Source of the DNA: Symbiodinium sp. CCMP2592
Lineage: Eukaryota > Sar > Dinophyceae > Suessiales > Symbiodiniaceae
Assembly (NCBI GenBank): GCA_905221615.1
Contig: CAJNDT010002868.1
Coordinates: 62,001 to 126,000, forward strand
DNA: 64,000 nucleotides
Direction: 5' to 3'
Part shown: piece after piece, positions 41,518 through 51,779 of the stretch
How positions within the stretch are numbered: the first letter of the stretch is position 1
Layout of the letters: every line of letters begins with the position of its first letter
Translations under genes and position numbers: made by a program
Notes under the pieces: model-generated
What the model saw: the letters and a program-made list of their open reading frames with translations, nothing else
The model's database searches: none
What the model was told of the DNA's origin: nothing

Positions 41518-41549
41518 CGGCAAAAAATAGCCTAAGATAGTCTTAGGGG
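41518..41549 (-). repeat. Right terminal inverted repeat
   Basis: The reverse complement begins CCCCTAAGACTATC and matches the left TIR at 29 of 32 positions. Followed by AAA (41550-41552), the target duplication. Confidence 0.85.
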
Positions 41550-41552
41550 AAA

Positions 41553-43489
41553 GCGTGTATGTTCTGCCAAAGCAAGATTGCATCGTTGTAAGATCGGGTG
41601 TGAGGACACACCTCAGCAACAAGCATCTCTGTGACTCGCGCCATCACAACCAAGAACTGGCGAGCCGGGTGAGAGGCAAAACTAACGATTGGCCTGCCTC
41701 CTTTCCATTCTTTCTTGAACTTGGGGAGAATGTAAGCCGATGACACACGGGCAGCACGAGATCCAAAACGGAAGGGAAAGGATTCAAGAATCCGAGGTGG
41801 CACTGCATGTTCCATCTGAACCATAATCGTCGAAGGATTTAACGACAATGGCTTGAAGACCGATTCAGCAGTAAAAGTGTTCTGGAGCATCATCCAATAC
41901 TTCACAGGGCAAAAAACATGCGCATGCGAGCCTTCATGATCTCGGACATGCCACACCAATCCTTTGGTCCTTTTTCGCAACTCACGAACCTGATCAACCG
42001 ACCAATGTGTTCCGACGTGTTGTGAGTGCATCTTCCATGCCTTCTGCCACACACTTCGAATATCAATAGTCGGATAATGCATCAAGCCATGATGATCGAT
42101 CCAATGCCTCACGTCTTCAAGAAACATCGTCCAATGATCCGTAGCGTTCATGAATACCGGATTGGAGCAACTGGACTGGGCCAACTGAGTCAAATCAGGT
42201 GGCAGGGTCAGCAACGTGGCAGAAGAAGCAATGTGACCCTGGACAACAGTCAGGTGTGGATGACGTCGAAGAAGTTCATGGCAGCAACATGTGACACCAG
42301 CCTTTTGCGGCTCCTCATGCGGGTCCCACGACTGCAAGATTGGTTTATGCGAAAACAACACATCTTTGATTTTAGGGTGACTTTTGGCAACAAGCGAGGT
42401 CGCTGGAATGTGGTACGGCAGCAGTCGATCCGTCGATACATCCAAAATATCTCCCAACATGCCACGAACCAAGCGTTTGAAGCCTACTTCAGGCAACAAG
42501 AACGGAGTGGAAAGGGGGCGGCATGTAGTTGGGCACCTCAACTGTCGAAATTGCAGCACAGTGTTCAATCTGGACCTGCAGATCGTCTCATAGAACGGGT
42601 CACCCAGATGAGTGGCCATCCTGAATAATCTGTAGAGAAAATCCGAGTCAACTCGGTTGCTGCGCAGATATTTTTGGGCAAGAAAGGACTTCAACCCGTC
42701 AGAAGCTAAATCGAACAGAATCTGATAACTGTATACGATGTTCTGAACAATGTGTGTCGAACGAAAGACCGAAGGAGTCAATCCAGTGAGCTGGAAATTC
42801 CGACGTCGAAAGCGTCGAAAAGTTCTCCATGAAGTCACAAATCTGCGAACACATCTGACTGGATCCGAGTTGGCAATCTGTGCATGTTTTGCTCTGACAA
42901 GAGAGCGAACCCAAGGAGCATTAAGGCGAGGCTGTAGCAAATTGATAAATGTCTGTTCAATTGTGTGCAAACAATCGACCTGTGGGACATGCATGATCAA
43001 CAGAGGAATGGCCATGTGATAATTCTGTCGTCGATAATGCCAAAACAGCGAAAGTTCACCACACACTGACTTGCCGGCCCGGATCTGTTGGAATTTCCCC
43101 CATCTTGTACGCTCACGGTCGCCCAGTGTTTGGGATGATGATCCGACATACATGAATTTCTGTAACTCAGGCTGGAGAAAGATGCGACAATAAATCACCG
43201 ACTGCGTCTGAAAGAATTTCCAGGTGTAGCTGGAGCATTTTAAACGTAGCTGAGAGGTCAATGGCGACTGTACAAGCCCGAACTCACAAGCAAGCAAAAG
43301 GAGTTTTCCACGGATCCAAATAACAATGTCCATGCACTGTCGTCCGAACATGGTAGGTGTCTCGTAGAGACCTTGGAAAAATAAATAAGCATTCCGAAGT
43401 AAATCCACTTCACTTCGGTGCCGTTTCCACCAACCTTGTGGCGGATTGCCGCTGCGATACATGTCCCTGGCATCCAGTATGGCCTGTAG
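41553..43489 (-). CDS. Retroelement pol, 5' half: GIY-YIG nuclease plus RT fingers
   Basis: From the first Met (43462) residues run MYRSGNPP to NIHAF, where the transposon interrupts the gene. GIY-YIG residues are VIY (89-91), YVG (105-107), an Arg in DRERTR (115-120), Glu169 in TIEQTFINLL and Asn181: all five catalytic-core positions are present in the right order. RT finger motifs begin near residue 577 (YILPKFKK, then GGRPIVSF). The palm continues at 10179/25619 in the same phase. GIY-YIG nicks target DNA and RT copies the element RNA in Penelope-like elements; an N-terminal nuclease is the permuted (Chlamys/Naiad) order. The frame is continuous with ORF1 upstream apart from one UGA, so it is probably made by readthrough, with nine codons between the stop and this Met. 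Confidence 0.85.
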
Positions 43490-43492
43490 TCA
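43487..43492 (-). promoter_or_regulatory. UGA-CUA stop-codon readthrough signal between ORF1 and pol
   Basis: ORF1 ends GTG GCT TGA and the next codons, in the same frame, are CTA CAG GCC. No other stop follows until pol is interrupted. UGA followed by CUA is the best-known efficient readthrough context in eukaryotic and viral mRNAs. In-frame placement between a gag-like ORF and pol strongly suggests regulated readthrough. A downstream stem-loop was not evident. Confidence 0.7.
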
Positions 43493-44878
43493 AGCCACAA
43501 GAATTGTTCCGGCAGCAAGAATACGGAGCAGAGAATTCGCCTTAAGCTTGGGAATATCACGGATGGGTACACCCCAGTTGGCAACAACCTGATCCAATTC
43601 GGCCTGTTCATTGGAAGGAAGGTCCGCATGCCATCGTTGGACATGAGCTGTCCATGTCTGGAGCTTCTGTCGATTGTTCTTGCTCAAGTTCAATCCTTCA
43701 ATCCAGGTCGATACTTCTTTGTCCGACTTGCAAGCCTTCCAACTGCGACTCAAGAAGTGACGTTTGCTTGGATCCGCGAGAACAATCTTCACAACCTGTC
43801 CAACATGCGATGATGTTCCATACTCAGGCTGAGGAGCAGAACTCGAATTTCCTGGGCTGCGACCCTGGGTCTCAGCTTCATCGGGCTCAACATTCAAAGG
43901 TTCTGCATGATTCCCCGATGGTTTGCCTTTCTGGAATGCCTGCATGAGACTAGTTTTGGGCTCAGCCGTCTGACCACGAAGAAGGCGAGTTGCACCATCC
44001 GGAACTTTCTGAGCTGAGGGCGCGGACTCCGTCACACGTCCTGGGGGGCTTTCTTCAATCGGCAACGTTTTCTGAACTGCAACCTCTTGATTAGAAGAGC
44101 GGGAGGGGGAAGCATTCTCAAAATTCGCAAGTTGTTGTTGAAGAATCTGGATCTGATTTGCCATGGCTGCCTTCTCTGTGTCAACAGAGGCCTGAGGATA
44201 CAGACCTAGCATGTAGTCAACAACCTTCTGTGCCAACAAGTGTGTGGCCTGCGACTTGGAATCCGAACCGCTGCTCTTGGAAGCGGGGTCACTGGTACCA
44301 AGCACAATAGAAGCAAGCTCATCCAAGTCGACTTCTTCATCTCTCAGCTTTCCAAACAAGGCGTGGCAAAATACAACTTCACCGATCGACTTGAAGCCTG
44401 CGAAGAAAGTCGGTTTTCCTTCGGCAATATGGCGCACCCAATACGAATTCCAACCTTGATAGAGCAACGAGTGAAGCGGTATCATATGGGTCGGACATCC
44501 ATCAATCTGCTTTCGAACTGTCCAGTCAGTCTTCTTTACCCAACGAGCCAAGTTCAAGCCTGCAATACAACGGGAGTCCAAATAGTTCGGATTCTGGCAA
44601 AACTCAGCGGGCATCATCGGGCCGAAAACTCTCGGGGAGTTTGCAGCAGGTGGGGATGGGAGACCTGGAATGCGGGGGGTTGGCGAAATGTTCATAATCT
44701 GAGCAACACGTGGATTGGGTTGCCACGTGAGGTTCTGTGGCTGAAGCACTGCCAGTCTGTTCACTGGTGGGGCAGGTCGGGGTGCGGGGTGCTGCCAACT
44801 CTCAGGGGTAGGTGGGACCAAAGCAGGCAAGGAGGAGCTCCAGAAAGGGTTGCGGCGGGGGGAGCGTTCACGATCCAT
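43490..44878 (-). CDS. Retroelement ORF1 (gag-like)
   Basis: I start it at MDRERSPRRNPF (44878), giving 462 residues; the open frame extends upstream to 45007. The N-terminal ~90 residues are Pro-rich with a basic RERSPRR start. Residues ~95-200 look globular (AEFCQNPNYLDSRCIAGLNL, HSLLYQGWNSYWVRH). A short predicted coiled coil (AAMANQIQILQQQLANFE) follows near 240-258, then a Ser/Pro-rich linker. The C-terminal ~90 residues are a second folded domain (SRSWKACKSDKEVSTWIEGL). I see no CCHC knuckle. First-ORF position, coiled coil and frame link to pol suggest a structural or RNA-binding protein, but no family is recognised. Confidence 0.65.
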   Translation of the reverse strand: MDRERSPRRNPFWSSSLPALVPPTPESWQHPAPRPAPPVNRLAVLQPQNLTWQPNPRVAQIMNISPTPRIPGLPSPPAANSPRVFGPMMPAEFCQNPNYLDSRCIAGLNLARWVKKTDWTVRKQIDGCPTHMIPLHSLLYQGWNSYWVRHIAEGKPTFFAGFKSIGEVVFCHALFGKLRDEEVDLDELASIVLGTSDPASKSSGSDSKSQATHLLAQKVVDYMLGLYPQASVDTEKAAMANQIQILQQQLANFENASPSRSSNQEVAVQKTLPIEESPPGRVTESAPSAQKVPDGATRLLRGQTAEPKTSLMQAFQKGKPSGNHAEPLNVEPDEAETQGRSPGNSSSAPQPEYGTSSHVGQVVKIVLADPSKRHFLSRSWKACKSDKEVSTWIEGLNLSKNNRQKLQTWTAHVQRWHADLPSNEQAELDQVVANWGVPIRDIPKLKANSLLRILAAGTILVA

Positions 44879-45112
44879 GGCGGGATATGAGAACAACACC
44901 TGACTGCAGAGCTCAAGCCGGAATGATCTCCAGATGCAACTCCGGAATGCGACTCCGATCTGATTTCCAGAAATGTGATTTCCACTCAGTGATCTCCACT
45001 TGAACATGTTGTGAAACGGAACTGATTTCCGGAGCTGCTAACACAAGAACCCCGGTGGGCCGGCAACTTCGCCGTATAGCGACAAGGCCCTCGTGAGGGA
45101 GCTCTTGCCGAA

Positions 45113-45565
45113 CACAACTGGAAAGGCTTCCACTGACCCGCCTGCCTTCTGTAGATGACTTCTGTGCTGAATGTACTTGTCAGATTGCGGCAAAAGTGCA
45201 GAAAGCGAGTGCATATGCCCTCATGAACATGACTGTTAAATGAAAACAATCGGTGGACACACCTAAAACCTGCCTCAGAAAACAGAAATCCATTTCGCTA
45301 ATCTTGCTGGCTCAGGGGCCCAGCTTTTTTGCAGGTACATCCGACTGGCCAAGTCGGATATCCCATCTGCAACCGTAGCTTCGTTGCACACGGTAGGTCG
45401 CAGATGCCGTGTGCCCCTGCAAACTTAAAAACGAAAGGAGCAAGAAAACAAGAAAAATCCATGGGTCAAAGCATGAGCCTACAAAGGTTTGCAAACAGAA
45501 AAACCTAAGAAAAATGGACATGTGAGTGCAGGTTTGTCGCATGTACAGCAGAATAACACAAACAG
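45113..45565 (-). repeat. Terminal direct repeat, 5' copy (453 bp)
   Basis: Same length and nearly the same sequence as 2699-3151. On the element strand it precedes ORF1. The immediate flanks differ from the other copy (internal side ttgccgaa, outer side taaaccat). Confidence 0.9.
45328..45423 (-). ncRNA. Predicted pseudoknotted RNA fold, 5' terminal repeat copy
   Basis: Same four helices as 2914-3009. In this copy the fold would lie near the 5' end of the element RNA, upstream of ORF1. Confidence 0.55.
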
Positions 45566-48500
45566 TAAACCATCAACCCCCTCAACCCTGGACTCAGGGA
45601 AGATCAACCCGGTAGTAGGTTCAGCATCTTCCTTTGGTTTCGGGTCTACGGAGTCGGAAAACCTTAATCTTTTGGTCTGAGTGTTTTGCAAGCAGATCTT
45701 CGAATCGGCCGCGGAGCTTTCGGTGGTCTTGGTTTAGGCGAGCCTTGTGATGTTAGGACCAGCCCAACCGTAGTCCTGAGCTGCGCGACTTCTGCAGACG
45801 TCCCCGATGAAGCTGCAGCGTGTTGTTGTGGACGCGGGGAGCCAAGAGAAGATTTCAAAAGGTGCAAGAGGGGCAGCCGCTTGTGCTGAGTTTCCTTCTT
45901 TCCATGTCACGATGTAGTTCTGCCTCAGAAATGTTTGGGAATTGCGAAGATAGCTTGAACTACATTACATGCTCATGAGCAACTCCCGTCAAACCAAAGC
46001 AGACCAAAACAATAATTAGTACCTGAAGTCGCCCTTGAATGCTCAGATCGGGAACGATGAGCAGATGGAGAAGGAGTTGAAGTTCTGGTGCGGAGCTGCC
46101 GGCATGAAGGCCCACTGTGGCTGTAGTCGTGCTGATAGGCTGGGAGTGATGCAGGTTTCGGTACGTTTTGTTCTCGGGCCATGGGTTCAGAGAATCTAGG
46201 GAGTGTTTGGCAAGTGTACGAGTTTTCCTTGCTTTCTATGCGGCCTTGGAGGCTGAGCTACACCCCCAAAGGCCCTGGAGCCAAAAACAGAATCACGGTC
46301 TCGACATCTGCAAGCGGCCGCAGAGAGAGATCGTTGTTCTCAAGCGCAGAAGCAGACTCACAAAAATACCGGTAGCAACAGTAGCATATGCCACACACCC
46401 CGGTCGTGACACGAATGAGAAGAGCATGAAGAGCATAGCTGTGTAATTGTTATCATGATCGTCAGCATCATGAGCATCATCGTAAACATGCTCCCCAGCT
46501 ATGCCTGCCGACCCCAGCATCGGATGTCGCTAGGCTTGCAGCTTTGGCAAACCCTGAACCCTAAACCTTTCCACTTCTAAAGCCACAAAATGCCACTTCT
46601 AAAGCCACAGAACCCAAATCCTTAAGTAATCCCGAAGCAAGCCCCAATCCCTAAACCTCCAAACGTTGAGCCCACGGGCATCCGGCTCTTCCCGATGGAA
46701 GTGTTGACCCGGGAGTTGGCGGTCTCTGGGTCGTTCATAATTCTATACATACGTCTAAATCCGAGGCGATCGTGGGGTTCCCGAAGGGTTCATGTCGGCG
46801 AGCTAGGATGTTTATGGTAGTTTGGGATTGAGGCTTTCTGGGTTCAGACTTTACGGCTTAGTCTCGGGTTTTCTGGACCTCAAAATCCTGAACAGTCTGC
46901 AGGTGCTCAGTGACGGACCAGGCTGGCTGTATGTGGTAGCTTTTTTTCTTGGCTTTGAGGATCTAGACAGTTTTGGGGGATGTCTATGGGCTTCTGCTAA
47001 GGATGTAACCTGCAGTCATTGGATTGAAGTAATCCTCCAGAAGTCCGCATGTTTACCGGATGCTTTGTGCTTCTGTAACCCATGTTTTGGGTCTTCTGGG
47101 TTTTGCAGAGCTTGTGGAGCCACCACACATCACGCCGGCACCCGACCCTGAACTCTCAAGGTCTCTGAACCTACGTCCAAAAAAAGACCAGGAGGGATCT
47201 GAATCTGCGGCCCCGAGCCCCCACAAGCTTTTGGCGAGGCGCGGACGGACAGCGCTCCGTGTTGGTGGGTTACTTGTCCCAGCGCCCAAGTATGCACTTC
47301 TGGGACGTCGTGCAGGGCTAGAAGCGAAAAACGACGAGCGAATCACGCAACTCACACACTAGGACTGGGATTTGGGAGATTCGTGTTTGGGTGATTGAAG
47401 GCTTCTCCTCTTCGCCTCTCCGAGGAAAGAGCCGGGTGCGTTCGCGATCGAGCTCAAGGCACAGGGTTTGCTACGAGTGGTTTGGGCTTAAGGCGCTTAA
47501 GGCGCTTAAGGCTTGAGGTTGAGGGATTTGCGGTTGCAGAGAGTTGAGGGGCTTGGTTGTCGCAGATTTGGAAAGTCATGTCGCTTTCATGGTTCATACA
47601 GTTGGAGTCGGAGGCTTGTCTGTTGGGTCCAGGCTTCATTCAAGCCACGCAGTAAACGGCCAAGCAGTCGACAGACTGGGAGAACCTTGAGCTTCAAGGT
47701 CTCAAGCCCTCAACAGCGTTCTGGATGAATGAATCGAAGACAGCAAAGAAAAGCCCCGACATCTCGTGACACGCAAGTTCCAGCAGTGAGACCCAAGCCC
47801 TCCAGTTCAGCCTTTAGGGATCGATTCCAGGATTCAGGGTTTTCCACCACCCAAGCTCCAGCGTCTGAGTACAGGGCGATTTGGGGCTCAGGGTTTAAAC
47901 CCGGACTGCCACGAACTATGCCCCAAGATGCCCGAATTGTCGAAAGAGCACGCTGCGATCCTGCGCAGATCGATCCCAGTGTCCTGACGCGCAAGAGACC
48001 TAGCCTGCTGAACTACTCCGTGCCTGGCTCGGAAGGGTTTATCGAGGCTTCGGGGCTCAAGATCTGCGGGTGTATCGGCTTCGATGGGTGGGACTTAGGG
48101 CAACAGATTCTCCCAAACCCATGAAACACGAGGGATTGAGATCACCAACGTTTTCGCAGGATTTCATTGCCAAAGTGTTCAGGCACAGGTCCTGCAGACG
48201 TTGAAATGGAGGACGTCAGGGCTCGGATTGCCAATTCCGACCCCCAACCGTCAACTTCCCTTAAGTCCCTACGAGCCCGACATCGACCTCAAACCTTCCA
48301 CCTCGAAAGGCCCAACAAACCCGCTGACGAAGTGTAGCGCCGTAGGTGATGCAGCCTACTGTGAATGCCTTGTGCTTCACGCAAGTCTCTCAGCCCGATA
48401 CGGCAGGGGCCCTCGACACCACTACAAAGTACCGCCAGCGCAGCCTTTTCATTCTTGTATTACGTGTGTCTTCAGGACATAGGATCTCGCTTAGAGTTTT

Positions 48501-49300
48501 CGGCTTGAGTGCTTGGGGTTTCATGCTGCAGCTTCGCGCTCGATTGAATCGTTTTCGGTTTCCGGCTGGTCTTGCGTGCCGAGCTTGGGCGCAGCGATTA
48601 CGATTGTTCGGATCGGATCTATCATACACTTGACTTGCCTTCGCTTGGATCTGTCATCATGCCCGACACAAACCCAACCCTAAAGGCCCTAAAACCTCAA
48701 CATCGGCTCAACATCCCTGTGGTAATCGGAACCATGCATGCCTTAATCTGAAAATCCACACTCCCAGAGCTTTCAAGTCCTACCCAGGCCGTAAGTTATG
48801 CAGAGTTTAGGGCTTCGGGCTAAGGGTTTAGGGTACCACACAAGATCCAAGCTTTATGGACGCACAGCCTCAAGGCCAGGACACTCAGAGCCAGGCAGGC
48901 TGCGCATGGAAGCCACCTGAACCATGAATTTGAGGGCTTAGGGTCTAAGGTTTCAGGGTTTAGGGCGGGGATCATGGCTGATAGGCTGCATGAAAGCTCT
49001 TGGTTCGCATCCCAGACCCCCGGGAAAACACTCCGTGCCAAAGTGCCCGCAGCCTGACAGAGAGCCATCAGACCCTCATCAAAACCGTGGGACACAGTAA
49101 GATCGTGTTTGCAGATCGGATAAGATCCCTATTTACATTTCTTTAGACCCCATAAGATCCTCTGTAGCAGTCGGCACGACGGGAAAATCCGTTGAATGTT
49201 CGCTGGGCAAGCCCAGGTCTTCGACATGTATGCCCGCGTCGAAGCCTCCCCAGGCGGCATTTGGCATTGTTTGTGTATGTTCGTGGGGCCCGTCTTTTTT
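45566..49300. other. Spacer DNA with degenerate telomere-like words, no gene seen
   Basis: I find no supported gene in 3.7 kb. Words such as aaccctgaaccctaaacc (46551), agggtttagggtacc (48820) and tcagggtttagggcg (48953) are scattered throughout in both orientations. Open frames are short and without domain signal. Confidence 0.55.
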
Positions 49301-49310
49301 CCTACCCCCT

Positions 49311-49525
49311 AAGGCTTTTTTACCACCCCCCCATCTTTAAAGCCACCCCCTAGAGCTTTTTTCCCCCGCTCTGTAAAAGCTTGTTCTTGACCTCCCCGGG
49401 CAGCTTTTTATCCACCTTATGCAAAGCCCTTATTCAACCCCCGACAGCCGGTTTTCGACCTCGAAAAGCTTTTTGTTGACCCTCTCCGTCTCCTGTTCAA
49501 CCCCCGTCCTCTTCAATTTGACCCC
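49311..49525. repeat. Inverted-array left arm: AGCTTTTT-N-TCCACCCC units
   Basis: About nine degenerate ~22-bp units, for example ggcttttttaccaccccc, tagagcttttttccccc and cagctttttatccacc. The reverse complement of the same unit makes up 59090-59340. The best match is cccctagagctttttt, present near-identically in both arms. Confidence 0.7.
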
Positions 49526-49580
49526 TTCTGAATCGACCCCGAATGTCTTCCAGCAGAGGGCCTTTTTTCAGCAGTGATTC

Positions 49581-51590
49581 TTGTTCTACGTACCCCAGCG
49601 GGGGCACGTCTTTGAAATCCTCTATCAGCAGGTTGACTCGGTGCTGTGGGCGCAAACGAACACTGGGCCTTGGGCATCGTGGGCAAACATGCAAGCGCCC
49701 AGACCGGCCAGGCAAGTGAGGCCTTTCTTGATGGTGAAGCTCTTGCAGAGAAGTGAGATTCTGCCTCTTTACGCGTACACATGGCCGAAATCTGCTCTGA
49801 AGGAATGCATGCTCCGAAGTGGAGCGAGCACTGCAGATGCGTTCCAGGATGTGCAGACCGTAGCGAGCTTCAACGCGCGAGGAAACGACAGCCAGCACCT
49901 TCTGGCCGAGTGGCCAGCAGCAGCTATCGGGCAAAGAGGTTCCTACATATTACACTTCGAAGGGGTGCATTCGTTGATGGTTGTAGGAGCGACAGCGACC
50001 TGGTGCTGTGGTCTTTGGACGGTCCTGGGTCCAGTTGAGTTTGCAGAGTCCTTTGCCATGTTGCAGCACTTACAAGTGCACCGCGTCGTGAATGTAGGCT
50101 ATGCCGCGCAATGGAGCATGCGCCAGGACTACTTAGGCGGAAGCAATCTGCGGCAGGGCACAGCTGAGGGACCGCTCGAGTCGCAAGTGCGGCGTGGTGC
50201 TGCAAAGCAGGCAGCGTCGGAGCTTGGAACTTGTCTACCAGTTAAGGACGACCGTGTTATGATAGTGCAGCCTTCGTGGCTTCAGCTAATCCTCGAGGGC
50301 AAGAAAACTATGGAATTGAGAGGCCGCCGCGCAAAGTGTGGTTGGGTCTGGCTTGCCCAGAAGAGCAGTATCATGGGTCGTGCGCGCATAGCCGCTTGCC
50401 AGAGGATCAGCCTGGCCACATTCTTGAAGTATCGTTCTGCCCCCCGCGTCCACCAACCTGGCCAACCCTACAAGAAAACGTTTGCGCTATGGCTGACAGA
50501 TGTTGCGGCGCTTGCCAAGCCGGTCCGCTTCTTCAAGCCCTTCGGGGTCGTTGGTTGGGGGCGTGTGCGCTACCACCGCGACACAGAAAAGAAGCCGTGC
50601 AATCCAAGCATTGGAGGACTGTGCAACATCGGCAACACTTGTTTCATCAACTCCGTGCTCCAGGCGTTGTTTCACATGCCTTGCGTGAAAGATGTACTGG
50701 ACAGCAGCCAAAGAACGTGTGGGTCAGAAGAGTGCGCTTGGTGCCTGCTGCGACGCACCTTGCAAGCCCGGGACCGTGGCTGCGCTGACCGGCATTGCAT
50801 GGAGGCGTGGGTTCCGTGGCTCAGCCGATACCACTTGGATGCGGGCGGCAGACAGCGCGCTTCTTTTCGCCCATGCGCTGTCCAACACATTGTTGGAGCA
50901 GCAGGACCGGTGCACCTGTTACTGTCTTTCAGGGTCCTTTGGTTTTGCCAGAATGTGTTAAGCGACGTCAAACGCATGTCGAACAAACGAACCATGTGAT
51001 TTCGCGTTCATGTTGGGCAAGTGTGTGCAGGAGCGGCCATGCTGCAACCGTACGGTCTTTGGTGTGAAGCTGCGACGTGAAGCCCAGCATTCCTGCCCTA
51101 ATGCTCAATGCTCCGAGAGCAGCAAGCCCTCGTGTCGTGTCGACATGGAACCTGGTCAGTGCTCATGGTGGAAAGTGATGCCGCCAAAGAGTCCAAGCTG
51201 TCAGATCTATTGGTGCGGTATCTGGAACCACAGCAGTTGTCTCTGCGCTGTGAGTCGTGCAAGGCCGCAAGGACTGGAAATCTGCACGTTTCCATTGAGG
51301 GTTTGTCAGAAGCAGTTCTTTGTGGACTTACAAGAGCTGGTGCAATAACCGAAGATGGTGTGCAACTACGTCATCACAGCCCCATTGACTGCGAGGCAGA
51401 GCAGCAAGTTGGAGGCGAAGAATGTGGTCTCGTGGCACTCGTGGAGCATGTCAGTGGGGAGGCTGGTGAGTCGCGGTCAGGCCATTTCGTTACGTGGGCC
51501 AAAGAAGGGACTGGATGGAAATGCTGCGACGATGCAATCGTCAAGCTTCACCCGAAGCTACCGAGAACAGTTCCTTCGAACGTCGTCTTA
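49581..51590 (+). CDS. ASCH domain plus USP-type ubiquitin hydrolase, several exons or decayed
   Basis: The first open block (49581-50999) has an unassigned N-terminus. It continues with an ASCH-like domain (~225-335: VMIVQPSWLQLILEGKKTM, then GWVWLAQKS) and the USP Cys box GLCNIGNTCFINSVLQAL (Cys354). The frame then changes near 50855 (into a frame reading LLFAHALSNTLLEQQ) and again before 51108. The later block has the USP zinc pair CESC and the His box SGHFVTWAKEGTGW (His126 of that block) followed by DDAIVKL. Cys and His catalytic residues are both present. USPs remove ubiquitin from proteins. Changes of frame could be unmarked introns or real frameshifts, so I cannot say whether it is functional. 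The start is not certain. Confidence 0.65.
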
Positions 51591-51779
51591 GCGTTCTACT
51601 CCAAACGGCAAGCCGCTGCGCGCGAAGCCAGGGAGTTGAAAGCACCCTCTGCGGGCCAGACTCAGACTATCCGCGCATCTCAGGAACCATCCGCTCAAGT
51701 CGCAGAGTCAGTTGAAGCGTGCGCAAGCACGCCCAGAAGCAGGCAAGCTCGCGAAACTGCCGAAATGCCGCAGGGCTTG

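Larger units (their letters stand above)
25620..41549. mobile_element. Complete ~15.9 kb CACTA-like transposon inserted in the retroelement RT gene
   Basis: It has 32-bp TIRs (29 of 32 matching), an AAA target duplication, clustered subterminal motifs at both ends and a full-length Tnp2-like transposase (27372-29751). All clear genes run on the minus strand: KAM-tail protein, RRM protein, acidic NLS-bearing exon, four-block gene, Lys/Pro-rich family gene, transposase. CACTA elements are known to be large and to capture host sequence, but TIRs starting CCCCTAAG rather than CACTA are unusual. The intact transposase and neat insertion suggest recent activity. I see no polymerase B, integrase or capsid genes, so this is not a Polinton. 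Confidence 0.85.
2699..45565 (-). mobile_element. Penelope-like retroelement with permuted GIY-YIG/RT and direct terminal repeats, interrupted
   Basis: The element runs on the minus strand from the repeat at 45565-45113 to the repeat at 3151-2699. In transcription order it holds ORF1 (44878-43490), a same-frame UGA, pol with GIY-YIG and RT fingers (to 41553), then RT palm (10179-9267), an unknown ORF (9129-7479), a 2OG-Fe(II) dioxygenase (7242-6157), a Pro/RS-rich ORF (5434-4847), a ubiquitin-like ORF (4723-4391) and two small ORFs (4360-3728, 3598-3227). Without the inserted transposon and the contig overlap it is about 11.5 kb. GIY-YIG before RT is known in Chlamys/Naiad-type Penelope-like elements; the extra ORFs are not typical of them. 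The near-identical terminal repeats suggest recent insertion. I see no clear target-site duplication outside 2699 and 45565. That all ORFs belong to one element is inferred from strand, spacing and the bounding repeats. Confidence 0.75.

Noticed and set aside
25620..41549. Polinton/Maverick or virus-like element, because of size and TIRs
   Set aside because: No DNA polymerase B, integrase, packaging ATPase or capsid gene is seen; transposase and 3-bp duplication indicate CACTA/CMC.
2699..45565. Ordinary LTR retrotransposon
   Set aside because: No protease, RNase H or integrase motifs, no TG...CA repeat ends, and the RT and GIY-YIG motifs point to a Penelope-like element.
45566..49300. tRNA or other small RNA genes in the spacer
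   Set aside because: I scanned for GGTTCGANNCC-type B boxes with matching stems and found none I could support.
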